Shown: positions 46,335-58,809, counted from the stretch's first letter. The stretch is DNA of 64,000 bases from Lycorma delicatula (GCF_047948215.1 NC_134455.1:74487689-74551688); one strand, 5' to 3'. The notes: a model not told the origin generated them from the letters alone. Program-made: numbers and translations.

Positions 46335-46613
46335 CATACAATTTTCTGTGCCCTTAGATAATAGTGTGATATTTATTGCATATGTATATTTTAAAGCATT
46401 CGTGTAATATTTATAAGAATTACATAACATCAGTCTCAAGGTCGAGTGCATACTTATACATAAGAAAATCTTATAATTTATTTGAAGATGAGTTTTCAAT
46501 TTATTACAGTAACATGATGTTTTATTAATGTTTAGTATCAGTCATAATCCGTCAATTATTTTAATATTCTGTTTTATATGATTTTTTCTGTTTTATATTA
46601 CGGTATAATTTTC
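44801..46613. other. AT-rich stretch, nothing recognised
   Basis: An 84-codon frame at 45525-45779 has no family match and ends in poly-Lys from an A run. TA microsatellite at 46286-46330; the minus-strand frame over it is an artefact. Confidence 0.35.
46286..46330. repeat. (TA)n microsatellite
   Basis: About 45 bases of TA with one or two interruptions. Confidence 0.88.
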
Positions 46614-47220
46614 CAGAGTTTATCACGAAATTCTCCGGGACTTTCATAATCTATTCTACTCGTGAAAATAATGGAAAATAAAAATAATGATCATTTTTGA
46701 ACATTTATTATAAACTGGTACGTAAATGCTTTTTGGTCTAGTGTACTGTTTCTAAATAAAATTCGAATTTTTCTCACTTCTCTTTGTTTTATTCAACTTA
46801 TCTTACACCATTTTGTTCAGAATTAAATTCTGTAAAAGTTTTGTTTAAAAGTTTTAGGTATTTATTACCTATTTAACAATGTTACTTACGTCAAACATAA
46901 AAAACATGTTTTTTTTACACCAATTTATTTGTTTTCACCCCAAATTTCTCAAAAACCAATGCAGATGCTGTTCTGAGACCTATTTTATTAGATTTATCAG
47001 TTCAAAAACCATTAATTCTGTTTTTTTTTTATATAACGTCCAAAAAAGTTTCAGTACGACCTAATTTCATTTGGGTAGCTGAAATCCGAGTGAAATCTTT
47101 CACTAGTCGTAACTCGCTAACGAAGCATTTTAGGACATATGTTTCTATGTACTTTTTCCATTAGTTTCACGAGTAGAATAGGATATGAAAGTCCCGGAAA
47201 AACTTCTAATTCACTTTGCA
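46614..47220 (+). mobile_element. MITE derived from TIR family T
   Basis: The left end CAGAGTTTATCACGAAATTC is paired with a right end whose reverse complement includes CCGGGACTTTCATATCCTAT. The left repeat is joined almost directly to the 3' UTR of the 20.5-kb element (ATGATCATTTTTGAACATTT matches CTCATTTTTGAACCTTTATT). So the transposase part was lost by an internal deletion. TA target sites are no longer recognisable. Confidence 0.82.
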
Positions 47221-47344
47221 TGTAATATATATATATATATTGTTCTGATGATTAAAAACATATTAATTGATATGCTGCTGTAATGTATATTATTAATAGT
47301 GTTTGATTTAATGAAGTTATTTGTATGCAAATCCTAAAAAAAAT

Positions 47345-47665
47345 ATTTAAATTTTGCAACGCCAATTTTTTTGTGTTTTGTAATAATTATATCCAAAATT
47401 TGTAGAGATAAAAAAGTTCTGGGACCTTTTTTCTTCAATTTTTCTGCTAAAAATCCGTATAAAACCATTAAATTTATTCCTTAATTTAAGTTTAAAAAAT
47501 TCTAGCACAGCTTCATTTTATCCTTGGAGAAGCAGAAATTAAAGTGAAATTGTTTGCACGGTTAACTCGAAAACGAAGCTACATTAATTATGAAAGTTTT
47601 TTTATGTTTTTTCACTTGCAAAATATATTCTAGAATCCTTTCCGTTTCTTCGTAAGACAACCTCT
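47345..47665. mobile_element. diverged fragment of TIR family T
   Basis: GTTCTGGGACC, AAACCATTAAATTTATTCC and a right end TTTCTTCGTAAGACAACCTCTG correspond in order to the family's UTR and right terminus. The left terminus is missing. It lies about 125 bp from the previous copy. Confidence 0.5.
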
Positions 47666-47707
47666 GTGTGTGTGTGTGTGTTGTAATATTACGGGATAGT
47701 TTTTACT

Positions 47708-47710
<3 letters not shown>

Positions 47711-47747
<37 letters not shown>
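47711..47747. repeat. (TA)n microsatellite
   Basis: About 37 bases of pure AT; a (GT)n run lies just upstream at about 47664-47680. Confidence 0.9.
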
Positions 47748-47759
47748 TGATGATTAAAT

Positions 47760-48555
47760 ACATATTAATTGATATGGAACCTATCTTTGGCCTTGTTTAA
47801 CCGGAATAAAATATTAATTATTATCTTAATAAAAAAAAGAATGTGTTGTGTATGAAATATAATAAATTAAATTGAAATATAAGTAATTAATTTTAAATTT
47901 TTTATGAACAATAAAAAATGATTATGTTGTCGATAAGAAGGAAGAAAGAACACAATTTTCTTTATGAAGACACCTTAATTTAAAATTGTTATTATACGTA
48001 GTCTACTTAAAATAAACATAAAAATTATCCTTTATTAAAAGCTTTCCCATAATGCTACGTTTTTTTAGCTTAGATAAATCTTTTGCAATAAATCTTTAGC
48101 TTTAGAAAATTGTATTAAGCACTGTTATTTAACTTGTAATCTATGAAATGAAAAAAAATTAATTTCTTTTACGGTATAATGTAGGTAAGATTTTATTCGG
48201 ACTCTTATTTCATTATGTTATTATATAAGTAATAATGTTTGATCTAAAATCTTAAGATTAAAAAAAAATCAGGATTCTTTTCCTTTCTCTTTGTTTATCT
48301 ACTTTCCTTCGGGGAAAAAATATTACTGTCCCTGAATCAATACTTTAACAACACTTAATCTTGAGTGATATCGAATGGATTGTTTCAGAGTCTTCACTAA
48401 CGCATTATTATTACTATTATTTTTTTATATCTTTGATATTTTTTCAAACTTTGATTTTATTAACCTTTGAGGTTTTTATAAAATCTTATAATCGTTAAAT
48501 GAATAAGTAAATTTAAAAAAATTTCTTAAATCTATAAATAATTATATCTATGTAA
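47760..48555. other. AT-rich stretch, nothing recognised
   Basis: No supportable feature. Confidence 0.4.
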
Positions 48556-49119
48556 TCTGTATAAATAAAAGACTACTCGTTTTGTGAATGCCCTAATAAC
48601 TCAAATTGTACGTTTTATTATTTTCGTAATATTGTCCCTTTCATTGTTTTCGTAAATTATAAAATTGTAAAAAACGTAAAAAATAGTATTAATTTTCATA
48701 TAGAAGATAAAACTTTTATAATTTATAAATGGCAATGCATCCAAAAAGACAAAATATTGTTCGACACACAATTGAGCCAAGAGAATGAGAGAATAGAGAA
48801 GTAATGAAACAGAGGAAGAAACAGCACAACGAAATGAACGAAACAGATTACATATGTCACTAAATGTGTTTATCAAATACTCTTTAGATAAATATCTAAA
48901 AAAGATATTCGGGTTTTTTTTAATTTCGATTTTTTTAAGGGGTACAAAGGGTGTACAGCGGGTGGCTCAACCAAAACAGTCAGTGCAACGGTTATTGTTT
49001 GTGCAACGCGACTGGCTGCTCTGGTTATTTGACTAAACAATACAAATTAAAGAAAAACTTGACCGCGACCGGGAACGCAAGTATACTATATAGCGCGAGC
49101 AAAGCCGCTGGGATGCTAG
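48556..49119 (+). mobile_element. short Helitron-like element
   Basis: 564 bp: A | TCTGTATAAATAAAAGACTA at the left and GATGCTAG | T at the right, preceded by AGCGCGAGCAAAGCCGCTGG, which can form a short GC hairpin (AGCG with CGCT) about 10 bases before CTAG. A GCG-rich GAGC(A/G)AAGCC phrase just before the terminus is common at Helitron 3' ends. There is no target duplication, as expected. Non-autonomous. The open frames inside are not proteins that I recognise. Confidence 0.6.
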
Positions 49120-49488
49120 TGTACTATAAAAGAGAAAGTATGTAAGCTATTTTTTTTTTTTTTTTGCTCAATAACAATTATAATTACAATCGGCTCTCCT
49201 GCAGAGCCATAAGTAAGTTTCCTGACAAAAGCACGTGATAAGAAGGTCCTTAAGTAACCCCCAAAATAAATAAAACACAATAAACAGTTGCAAGCAAACT
49301 TAAAGTCAAATATGAAATTTCAAGCTCAGTCATAAATCAGAAACCATTAATTTCAGCACCATACAGTCCACAAAACAAACATTAATAACAAATAAAAAAG
49401 AAAAAGAAAGAGAAGTAACAAGAAATTATATACGACACCACTAAACTTGACGGTGTTATTGATTCCAAACTGTTACAATGAAAAATTT

Positions 49489-49800
49489 TATATATATATA
49501 TATATGTATATACGTACGCTTATATTTGTGTAGTCTATTTTTTGTTTGATGTCTCCAGATTGGATGAACCGATTTCAATGAAATTTGGCACAGTGGTTTC
49601 TGTATATGGGACAACCATATAAAATGTTGGTTTCGGGGAATGGAGATACGGATCTTAGGAGTCCCGTATATCAAGATTTTACTCTAAGGGTAGATACATA
49701 TTTTCCCGATAATTTAATGCCCGTTACGTAGTTAAGATACTTTGTGATGTTTGATTTTATTCAAACCTCCTATAAAGGGGCGAGGGGCAAAAAATGTTTT
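49489..49800 (+). repeat. TA array followed by an unclassified repeat edge
   Basis: The TA array at 49489-49510 is followed by GAACCGATTTCAATGAAATT plus TGGCACAG, similar in type to the 5' region of the Helitron-like element at 13118. It may be a 5' fragment of a related element; the 3' end was not found. Confidence 0.4.
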
Positions 49801-50322
49801 TTTGTCATTTCTGGACCCAGTCGCAGAGTTATTGTCACGTCGTGTTTGTACTATTTATATGATTTCATTATATTAGTATGTTATTTTGGTTATTTGATAG
49901 AATAAATTTTGTTAATTGGTGCGTAATTAATAAGCTTTTTTACTTTTTTGCTTTATTTCGTCAGTTAAGGTTTTGTTTTATGTCTTCAGACTGTATTAAC
50001 TGATTTTTATGAAGTTCTGAGTTTGGAGCATTAATACCATCGAAATTTTTTTTATTCGGGCATGGAGAAGGACGAATACGATCGCTGTAGGTCTTTTTTC
50101 TCAAGATTTACTCAAAAAAATAAATTATTATTTTTTACTTAATTCTTTACTTGCACAGTTACATAGTTTATAATGTTCAACTTAATTTTCCTCTTAAATA
50201 GAAGTCTGTAGGAATTACTGCTTACTTTGTACTATTACTTGGTATCTACAGTTACATAACGTTCCCGCCTCCGAGAAAATTGTTTACCTCTTTGCCTGCA
50301 AACTTATTTAAATTTATATATA

Positions 50323-50480
50323 TTTTTTTCTGTTTAGTCTGCAGAACCACCGTAGTAAGGTATTACTTCAGAGGATGATATGTATGAATGTAAATGAAGT
50401 GTAGTCTTTTACAGTCTCAGATCGACCATTCCTGAGAAGTATGGTTAACTAAAACCCAACTAAAGAACACCGGTATCGAC
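50323..50480 (-). mobile_element. SINE type A, 5'-truncated
   Basis: Minus strand: a 3' tail (plus-strand T run at 50322-50330), GTTCTGCAGACTAAACAG, AAGTAATACCTTACTACGG, CATTCATACATATCATCCTC and the body, ending at about 50480 where homology to the 30767 copy stops. No clear target duplication. Confidence 0.75.
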
Positions 50481-52479
50481 GAAAATATTTCCATAACGAT
50501 TTCTTTTTGCTTACTTTTCGAAAAAAGTTCAGAATTACTTTCGGGCGTATGGTGGGATTGGTGGTGGGGAGGGGTAAAATTGATTTTTTTTACGTTTTCA
50601 GGTATGAGAAGTACGATAATTCCATTCACTTAAAATGTAATTTCCTTAATATATAAAATTTGTACCTCAAAAATTTTCAAAACTACTAGATTAATTTAAT
50701 TGAAATCTAGATATACTGTAGTATTGTATCTAACATTTTGCATGTGAGAATTTGATGAAGATTGGTTAAGTCGTTATTCAGTTACGCTCAATTTAAGGTC
50801 AACAATAGACAACATAACCTCTGTTTGTGGTTATGTTAACTTTATATTGGTGTATATTTCTTACGCGCTAATGCAGTGAGTCACAGTGGTGAGTGATTTT
50901 AAACTTTATGATGTGTAGAATATATTGATGTGTAGGATTTATTCGTTAATCGAACGTATGTAATGCATTATACTTTGAAAATCATTGCTTTTCTTACTGC
51001 TAATTAATGATGACGTCGAACACAAAAAGTTGGTCTTCTTGCGCAGAACGGCGCAAGAGTTTTTTTTTAGAGTTTCGAATTTTCGTTTCCTCAGTTCTTT
51101 GCGATTAGATATTATATTTTAGTAATCTAATTATTACACCTATAATAGTGGGAGAATAAATTTCCGTATAATAGGAGCTTTTTCTGAGTACTGAAAAATT
51201 AGTATTAGATACTGCTGGTTCTTTTTAAAATTATTATTATAATATATTTAAGCTAAAGCATTATGATTGTGAGCCTTGGAAAGCGAACATATAAAAAAAT
51301 ATAATACCATATCAAACAAAGAAAAATAAATAAAGAAAAAAAAATTACGTTACTACGCTAATGAGAATTCAAAAGCCAATAAAAATCATACTGTTACACT
51401 AAATCGATCATTTTATGTCTTCAGACAGTAGGTTCCAAAAATTAACCACTATTATTGAAAAGAAATGCTGTGAAACCTTTCCTTAATAAGCTCAAACGTG
51501 TGATCATGATTCCGATTTCAAAGTTTCTTGTAAATAGTGGAATTGAAGTTCAATAGTGTCTATTGAAAATCTTGAAAGTTTTGAGATCTCCATGACAACG
51601 TTGGTATGCTAATATGGAAAGATCCTGGAAACGATATTATGGAATTTTTTCAAAGCGGAAATAAGTTTAGTTGCGCGCCTTTAAAGTTTTTCTGTGGTCA
51701 GTATCTTCCAAAAAACAAGGATATTTCATACCTTAGGAGCGAATTCCAATTTGGGACAGACGAACCTAGTAAAAAGTCTGAAATAAATTCTTCGTCATTG
51801 GTTGAAAAGGGTTCCAGATCAGATACAAAAGTCTTAAAATAGTTTTAAATTTACTAATCTTATTTAGTATTTCACATATTTTTATCCAGTTAAATTTTTA
51901 CTTAAATTTAACTGTTAAAAAATTATTTTAAAATTTATGGAAAATGTAATTTTTTTAAACTGATAATTTCTTATTTTTTCAGTGATTACTCTTAAACTAT
52001 CCTTAAGATAACGGTTACATTCTGTGTTTACATCCCTAGTAAACAAGGAATGATTAAATGCAAATTGTTATTTAAAGTAACAAAAATGTATCTTTCTCAA
52101 TATTCTGATAAATATTCGGTCTAATGTTAATAAAATGGATTGAGAAAATTAATTTTTAAAGTTCAGGAACGTGAAAAACATACGTGTTTGTATTTTAAAT
52201 TGGAACACTATATGTTAGTAATCTAATTATGCTCTAAATACGATGGAAATAACCCGTAATGTATCGTTGTCTACTTCAGGTATTAAAAATAAACGTTCAA
52301 GGTTAAATTATGTCTTATCTTCAATTTTTTCAATATCTCTTATGAAAAATACCGAGTAAATAACAGGTTATCTGGATTGTTTTTAAAATCTTCTTTTGGT
52401 GTAAAATTAAATGCAATAATTTTTTATGAATTAAGTTATAATGCTATTTTCCGAGTGGATATAATTATCATAAAAGCGT
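50481..52479. other. AT-rich stretch without a recognised gene
   Basis: A 78-codon frame at 51606-51842 is moderately polar but unknown, with no flanking signals. Nothing else is recognised. Confidence 0.35.
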
Positions 52480-52990
52480 TTTCTCAGAAACGTTCGTCGA
52501 GGGATGTTAGTGGAAATAAAAGGTTTATACGAACGGATGCTGAATAAAGTTGATAGCAGCCAGTTATTTCGTATTGCAAAAGGTAAAATAATGCGGGTAG
52601 GAAGATACGGAAGTATTTACGCGAAGCTAACTTCTTCCTATACAATGTTTTCGAGGGTGCATCCGTGAGGGCTTGAAAGAATTTATTAGATTCGACTCGG
52701 AAAGGTAAAGTAAGTCGGGGTGAAAAGAGACGATGGAAGACTCGGCTCATTAATTTCCCTTTCGGGGTGTTTGCCGAGCTTTGCCACCCCAGGAAACAAT
52801 GTTCTGAGTAATGGCGACGAGGTAGAGCTTCTTGATGTGATAGCTCCAGTCGATATTCAGATACCAGTCATTTCTGGTGTACACGCGCGCACACAAGGGG
52901 TAAGTGGTTGTAGCATTGTATGATAGTACCTGGCGTTCAGTCAATTTCTTCCCCTTGTGGCAACCGTTTACTCTAAAACAAACATTGACA
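52480..52990. other. GC-richer island of unknown nature
   Basis: Composition differs sharply from its surroundings. It contains inverted repeats CTCGGC/GCCGAG (52741-52746, 52773-52778) and GGGGTG/CACCCC (52764-52769, 52785-52790) that overlap and exclude each other. A good splice donor (GGG|GTAAGTGG) lies near 52899. An open frame of 67 codons (52720-52923) starts only at GTG, and an antisense frame covers the same area. It could be an exon, an unknown element or a structured RNA. I cannot decide. Confidence 0.3.
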
Positions 52991-53009
52991 CTACTCGTAA
53001 CGTAAATTA

Positions 53010-53031
53010 TAGTAAACAGACAGACAGACAG
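53010..53031. repeat. short (CAGA)n microsatellite
   Basis: Five to six CAGA units. Confidence 0.7.
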
Positions 53032-53808
53032 CTTTCACTCACTACGTTTAATTTTAATTTAAATTGAGAGTCATCTCTTGGAAAATCTTTTTAAGGAAAA
53101 TAACGCCGTATTTTCACGCGAAATGATTTATGTGACATAAACATCCCTACAGCGTTTAATTTAAAAAGACTGAGAAAATTACGTGACATAATGGTTGATA
53201 AATCGTTGTTCATTTCGTGGTTCTAAGCATTTACTTCGTTTTTGAATTTAAAAACAAAACTTTTTAACCCGTCTCATTTTTTACAGTCCGTAGTCTAAAT
53301 TAGTTATTTTAACTACAAAATCAGTTGTATGTAGGTGAAAATAAATTAGACTAACAATGAAAAACAGATTTTTTATTCATCCTGTCCAAAATCACTGTAT
53401 ATGATTTTTTAACCGATATTTTGTTACTAGGTTTAAATCATCACGCAAAGAAGAGAAAATGGTTCCGAGATCAATTTCGATTATTTGGACTCTTTTTACC
53501 GTAAATAATTAAAAATATTATTTTTTGGATACATTTTATCCAGATGACATTCTGGTACTCATGCAAAGATTTATGAATATTACTTGTAAAACTTAAATGT
53601 AAATAAAAAGCATCGCTTTTTCATATTCCAGAAAGTCTTAACTCACTTTCGGTAGTAGTTTCTACACAGCTTTTTTGTATTAATTTTTATCAAGACGAAA
53701 GTTTTTTACATTTTTGTTTGTCAACGACGATTATTTTATTTTTTTTTTTTTTTGTAAAATTATCCATATTTTAAATAAAAGTAAAATTAAAAAAAAAGAT
53801 CTGTAATA

Positions 53809-54831
53809 CAGTGTTCAAAAAGTGACGCAACCTTATGGGAAATTGAGTAAGTTACAATAGTTGATGAAGGTGGCTTCCATCATGCGATTCACATAATTCA
53901 ATACGATGTTGCATGCTCTTAAACACATGTTGTAATGTTTTTTGAGGAATTACAGCTACACATCGTTCAATTTGGCTCTGCAATTCGGGAATGGTGTAAG
54001 AGTTCTGTAAGCAGCACCTTTAGGTACCCCCACAAGAAAAAATCAGGAGACCGAGGGGGTAAACCTTCGAAATCACTCGTCCATGAAAAATAAAGTCATA
54101 GTGTTGTGGGCTGTATGAGCCGAAGGATTGTTCTGCTGAAGATCATGTTGAAGATTCGCCAACGCGATATTGCACACAAAACATCCACTTTTTGGTCCGT
54201 GTAGAGGAGACTCGTCCAGCTGATGTGGATTTTTTTTGTACACCAAATGCGTAAATTCTGTGCATTCACGTATCCATCAAGGTGGAGCTACGCCTCATCA
54301 GATCAAAACCGATCATCGAATTATTCGTCCCATCTGGTGTTACAGATGACATGAACCACTGACAGAAAGCTACACGTTTTTCAGTGTCTGCGGGTAACAA
54401 CTCACGAACAGCACGAATTCTCTATGGATGCAGTTTTATATACTTGCGCAATGCAGTGTGGGTATTACCAACGGAGAGACCGTTAGGCTAGAGACCAACG
54501 GCTAGATAAGCGTCGCACAGACTTTTTGGGACTAACAGAATATGCAGTTTGTACGATCAACTTTTGTGGCGTTTGCACTTTTGGGTGCATCTGCCACATT
54601 CTCTGTCTCTTGGAACATGTTGTACAGCCACTTGATTGAGGACTTGTTTGGTTCATCCACATCATACTTTTCTGTGAAGGCATTCTGGGTATGGGCATAA
54701 CTGGAACGTCTAATGTATTGGGAGACAATGAATATTTTCTGCTTCATTGTATAACCCATTTTTCCTCAATTAAACTTTCAGCAAAAGAAAGAAACATTCT
54801 TCCATAAGGTTGCGTCACTTTTTGAACACTG
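53809..54831 (-). mobile_element. mariner-like element with 32-bp inverted repeats
   Basis: The 1023-bp element has ends at 53809-53840 and 54800-54831 that are inverted repeats with 31 of 32 positions identical (CAGTGTTCAAAAAGTGACGC...). The left flank is TA; the right flank is TC where TA is expected, so one base of the target site seems mutated. The transposase lies on the minus strand and is decayed, yet the repeats are almost perfect. Confidence 0.92.
53850..54759 (-). pseudogene. transposase of the 53.8-kb mariner-like element, decayed
   Basis: It starts at ATG 54759: MGYTMKQKIFIVSQYIRRSS is the conserved N-terminal DNA-binding start, followed by NAFTEKYDVDEPNKSSIKWL (HTH) and VADAPKS. 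After frameshifts come RAVRELLPADTEKRVAFCQW (about 54410-54350) and SDEA (about 54305-54295), the first catalytic Asp, with a stop right after it. LHLDGYVNAQNLRIW follows. Around 54060-54010 GLPPRSPDFFLWGYLK carries the third catalytic region with a small deletion after SPD. The second catalytic Asp is not clearly visible. At least five stops or frameshifts are present. Confidence 0.85.
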
Positions 54832-54839
54832 TCGAACAA

Positions 54840-56950
54840 GTAAAAAATATATAATAAAAATACTGGTTTAAAAAAAAACATTAAAAAATAATATTTTTTA
54901 CATCGTTATTTAATTTTTTATCTTTTGAAATCAGCTCAAATTCAGGGTTGATAGGTTGTTAATTTAATTAATCTTTAGCAAACTTTTCTGTAAGTAAAAA
55001 CATTTTTGATTTATAAAACTTTAGCCGTTTCAAGTTACGCTGGACTTAGTTAGAGGTTTTTGTTATTTATTTTTTTTTTATTGACAGACATTTTTTAGTA
55101 AATAAGAGTTATATATAATTAGTATATATTTTTAAAGATTCCTTATTCCTCGGGTTTACTTGTGTTATATATATTGTTGGTAGGAGTTAAGATGTAGGAG
55201 AAAAGAATTAACGATATAACTTTTCTAATAATTTAGCTCAGTTCATTCATTTATTTAGTTATTTTATTGATTTTTAAATAATGAAGAAATTATTCAATTG
55301 AACTTTTTAATATTTAAAATTAAAATAATAGAAAAAATAAAAAGCAAAGATACTACGTAAGGAAAGAAGGGAAAGTAGAAGTTAGGAGATAAAAAGGGAG
55401 CAGACGAAATGGACGTTTAGTTGAAATTAATTTATTAATTTTTTAAACAAAATTCACTTGACAGTTATAGCATTTTTTCTTAAATTTCTTATCTGATTTA
55501 TTTTATGTTTCTATTATTTTCCTTAATTTTTATAAATAACTATGGAACTTTTAATTTTTTTAAATTTTCATATCTTAACATTTATTTAAATTGTGTTTGT
55601 CATGATAAATGAACAGGTTTTCTAAAGAGTTAACTTGAATTATGTACAGGATAAGCGATGGGGAACTAAGCCGGAATTCTAAAGAACGGAACTTTGGTTA
55701 TTTGTAACGAGAGGGAATTCCGTACCTACTTCCTGTGACAAAATTATCCTAATATAACTTAAGTCTTAGTTAACCACCATTTAAATAAACTGTTAAACGA
55801 AAGCTTTAGGTTTTTTTTAATTTAAAAAAAAAATGAATTCTATCTATTATATTAACAAATAATAAATCTTATTTTGTAATTTACAATTTATTTAAAAGGA
55901 AATCTTTATAATTCTTTTATAATTAGATTGATCCAGAATAAATGGTTACGGTAATTCTATGTCACAAATCCATCTGAAGATGAAAAGCTGTTTTAATAAA
56001 CGGCAAAAACTAATTTACACTTCAGAAAATTAATTTAAATCAAGTGAAAGTCAATGTGATTATTTAGAAATTAATATTACCTCTTACTTATCCCTTTAGA
56101 TTTTTGAAATGTTGCTTTTATATTGCTGATCCTTTTTTAATAAAAATCCTAAATAAAAAAAAAAAATAAATAAATCTATTACTAATTTAAATAATTTTAA
56201 ACATAAATCTATGTATGTTTTTAAACCTCGTCAAAAGTTTTTCACATAGGTTTGTATATGTATGATTGTGGTGATATAAGTAAAGTTGTGGTGATATAAT
56301 ATAAGTAAATTGAAAAAGTGACATTTTGATAAGAAATAATAAAATTGATGACCAATTAATTTATTTTATTGCTTCAAAATTTCCTCTTTTCTTTTTAATT
56401 TAATATCTTTTTTCTTTTTTTTTGTAAGCATCCTCATTTCAAGACCTCTTACATTTTTCTTTTTTCATTTATATTTATAATTTCTTTTCTTTATTATCTT
56501 TTTTTTATTAATTTCTCTGGAGCTTTAATTTTACTTGGATTTTTAAGATGTTCAAATAATTAATTTCTTTAAAAAAAAAGGAAAACTAAGATAACAGAGT
56601 GCTATGGCATATACATATACATATGTGATTTTAAAACTTAATTATATCTGCATTTATCGGATATTCGATGGGCTTGGATAACTGATATGCAATAGTATAT
56701 TCAGGTCGATGAAGAACGCAATAACAGAAAACTACTTCAGTCTTGAGTTTCTCTGATAAGATTGGAACGGAATACTGGTCATTCTAAGAAGGGCTATGTT
56801 TTCCCCTTTTTTGAGAATGAATTATTATACACATTAGATTGTCTAAACATTATATTTTAGAAACTTAACACAATAGCTTTAAAAATATTTGTCGCTTTTT
56901 TTTGGATGATTAATTCACCATATAAGCTTCAAGCTTGCGCACAAAAATAT
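54840..56950. other. AT-rich stretch, nothing recognised
   Basis: Homopolymer-rich. A GC-richer patch at 55640-55740 (AAGCCGGAATTC, GGGAATTCCG) is unassigned. Confidence 0.35.
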
Positions 56951-57056
56951 AAAATGGAAATTTTGTAGCGTATTAAAAATGCCCTGCATGACCGGGATTC
57001 GAACCCGGGGATCCGGCTGAAAGGCCGAGATGCTACCACTCCTCACGGAGATCGGC
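56951..57056 (-). mobile_element. SINE type B head, 3'-truncated
   Basis: Minus strand: GAGGAGTGGTAGCATCTCGG and CCTTTCAGCCGG, then CCCGGGTTCGAATCCCGG (a perfect pol III B box and T-arm-like palindrome), then GCATTTTTAATACGCTACAA. It looks strikingly like a tRNA but lacks a foldable acceptor stem, and it continues into the SINE body. It matches the other type B copies. Confidence 0.82.
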
Positions 57057-57564
57057 ATAATATACAGTAGTTTTAATAATCTACAGTAATTTTTATTTTT
57101 TATTTTAAATCACGTCATTTGAAGATTTTAAATATAAAAACAAATTATAAGAGAAAAATTATATGATTAAAAATACATATAAAAATAACTAGCCGGTTTT
57201 TTCTGTCTTTACATAGCATTTTAGATTATTATGAACTAAGAAAAGGTGGAAATATATAAAAATCTGGACATTCTTTGTTGTATGAATAGAGATAAAATCC
57301 TTAACATTTATAAATCAAGCATAAATAAATACGTAAATTACATTAAACTTGAATAAACAAAACATACGAAAATATTAATAGGCGTAATAAAAAAAAAAAT
57401 GTACAAATAAAATCTGAAAATAATTTTTTTTTTAAACATTGTTTCACAAAATAGTTTTTCCTTTCCTGACTATCAGAACGTACATTTTTTAATTACTTTT
57501 ACGCATTTACTACTTAAAAGGGAATTTTTTTATATAAAATACCCTTTTATTTACACGGGTTTTA

Positions 57565-57588
57565 TTATATATATATATATATATATAA
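57565..57588. repeat. (TA)n microsatellite
   Basis: About 24 bases. Confidence 0.85.
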
Positions 57589-57632
57589 TATAATCATATA
57601 TTTCAGGACGTTTGGAACCACCGTTGTGTTCG

Positions 57633-57656
57633 TTATTCTCACAATTGTGAGAATAA
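57633..57656. repeat. 24-bp perfect palindrome
   Basis: TTATTCTCAC-AATT-GTGAGAATAA reads identically on both strands. No partner copy was seen in the window. Confidence 0.85.
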
Positions 57657-58809
57657 TACTGATAAATAACAATTAAAGTACACAGACTTTACAAATACCT
57701 GAAAAAGAAGCTAAATTACAAATGACAGAATAATAGTAATAAAGTACTCAGATTTTTGACGAGAAAAACTTCACGACTTCATCCCCAAGGGGGATAAGGA
57801 CTCGATCTATGGTTTAAAACTTCCCTGGGATAACGCGAAAGTACAAAGACTAAAAGCAATTTGAAAGCAACCATTGGGTTGGTTCTCGCGTGATACTGTT
57901 GCAAACAAGACAGACAGAATCCGCCACAAACTTTTGTATTTATATTTATTAGATGTTAGGTTAAATACATTAATATAAAAAATTTTTTTAAATAGTTTAA
58001 AATTATTTTGAGCTATTGAGAATTATTTTAATGACATATGTATGGTATGAACTTCTTTTTTAATAATCTTTTTTTTTTTTTAAATAGTATTCTTTAATAT
58101 TTTTAAGAAAATCCTTTAATTGTTTTCCTCTTTTTAAATAATCTAGTTGAAAAATGTTTCAAATGATTTCAGTAGTTATTAAAAACGGCAACGGAAGGAT
58201 AATAAGGCCCTTTTTCGTAAATCGAAATATTTTGTTGAGTTATACGAAAACAATTTTATTCTTTGATTTGGTACTGGTGGATATTGTTACTTTTTTCAGA
58301 GTAAGTAATTATTCTTTTTAGCGAGTAATTGCACATTCATAAATATAATTACAAGGATAAGTTAAAATTTTGTAATTTTTTTAATATCAATCTACACGAT
58401 ACATATAAGGACGTCAAATTATGTCCTCACAACCCATTTTTGTTTCTGAAAAACCCGTTCTGACTTTTTGAGAGAGCCCCAAGAGATAAAATTCTTCTTT
58501 AGAGGGGAATATACAAAAGTATAATAATTATGACTAACTGAGCGCATTATTGAGGCACTTCAAAGCAAAACGGTACGGTTTAATTTTGTTACAAATAAAA
58601 TCAGTTTTTTCATGCCACTAAAACTTGTTACGTAATAGAACACCCAGAATTTCGCTTTAGGAGCGGCAGAAATACTACCGTTATTAATGAAAACTATCCA
58701 CGACCATTGAGAATGTTGACTGTGATGGCGAAGAGATAAGTATTGGAGCACAGAAGATTGCTTGTGTGAGATTTGTGGATACACTAAAGTGCTACAGGGA
58801 ATAATATTT
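57657..58809. other. mostly AT-rich; GC-richer unclassified block at 57765-57935
   Basis: The block at 57765-57935 (CATCCCCAAGGGGGATAAGG, GGTTGGTTCTCGCGTGATAC, then AGACAGACAGAATCCGCC) resembles repeated sequence by style. I see no second copy here. The minus-strand frame 58560-58784 has no known domain. Confidence 0.3.

Noticed and set aside
51606..51842. Unknown 78-residue protein
   Set aside because: No motif, conserved neighbour or regulatory signal. A frame of this length is not unusual in 64 kb.
56951..57056. tRNA gene (perfect B box, tRNA-like arms)
   Set aside because: The acceptor stem does not close, the sequence continues into the same body as the other type B SINE copies, and head variants occur four times in the window.
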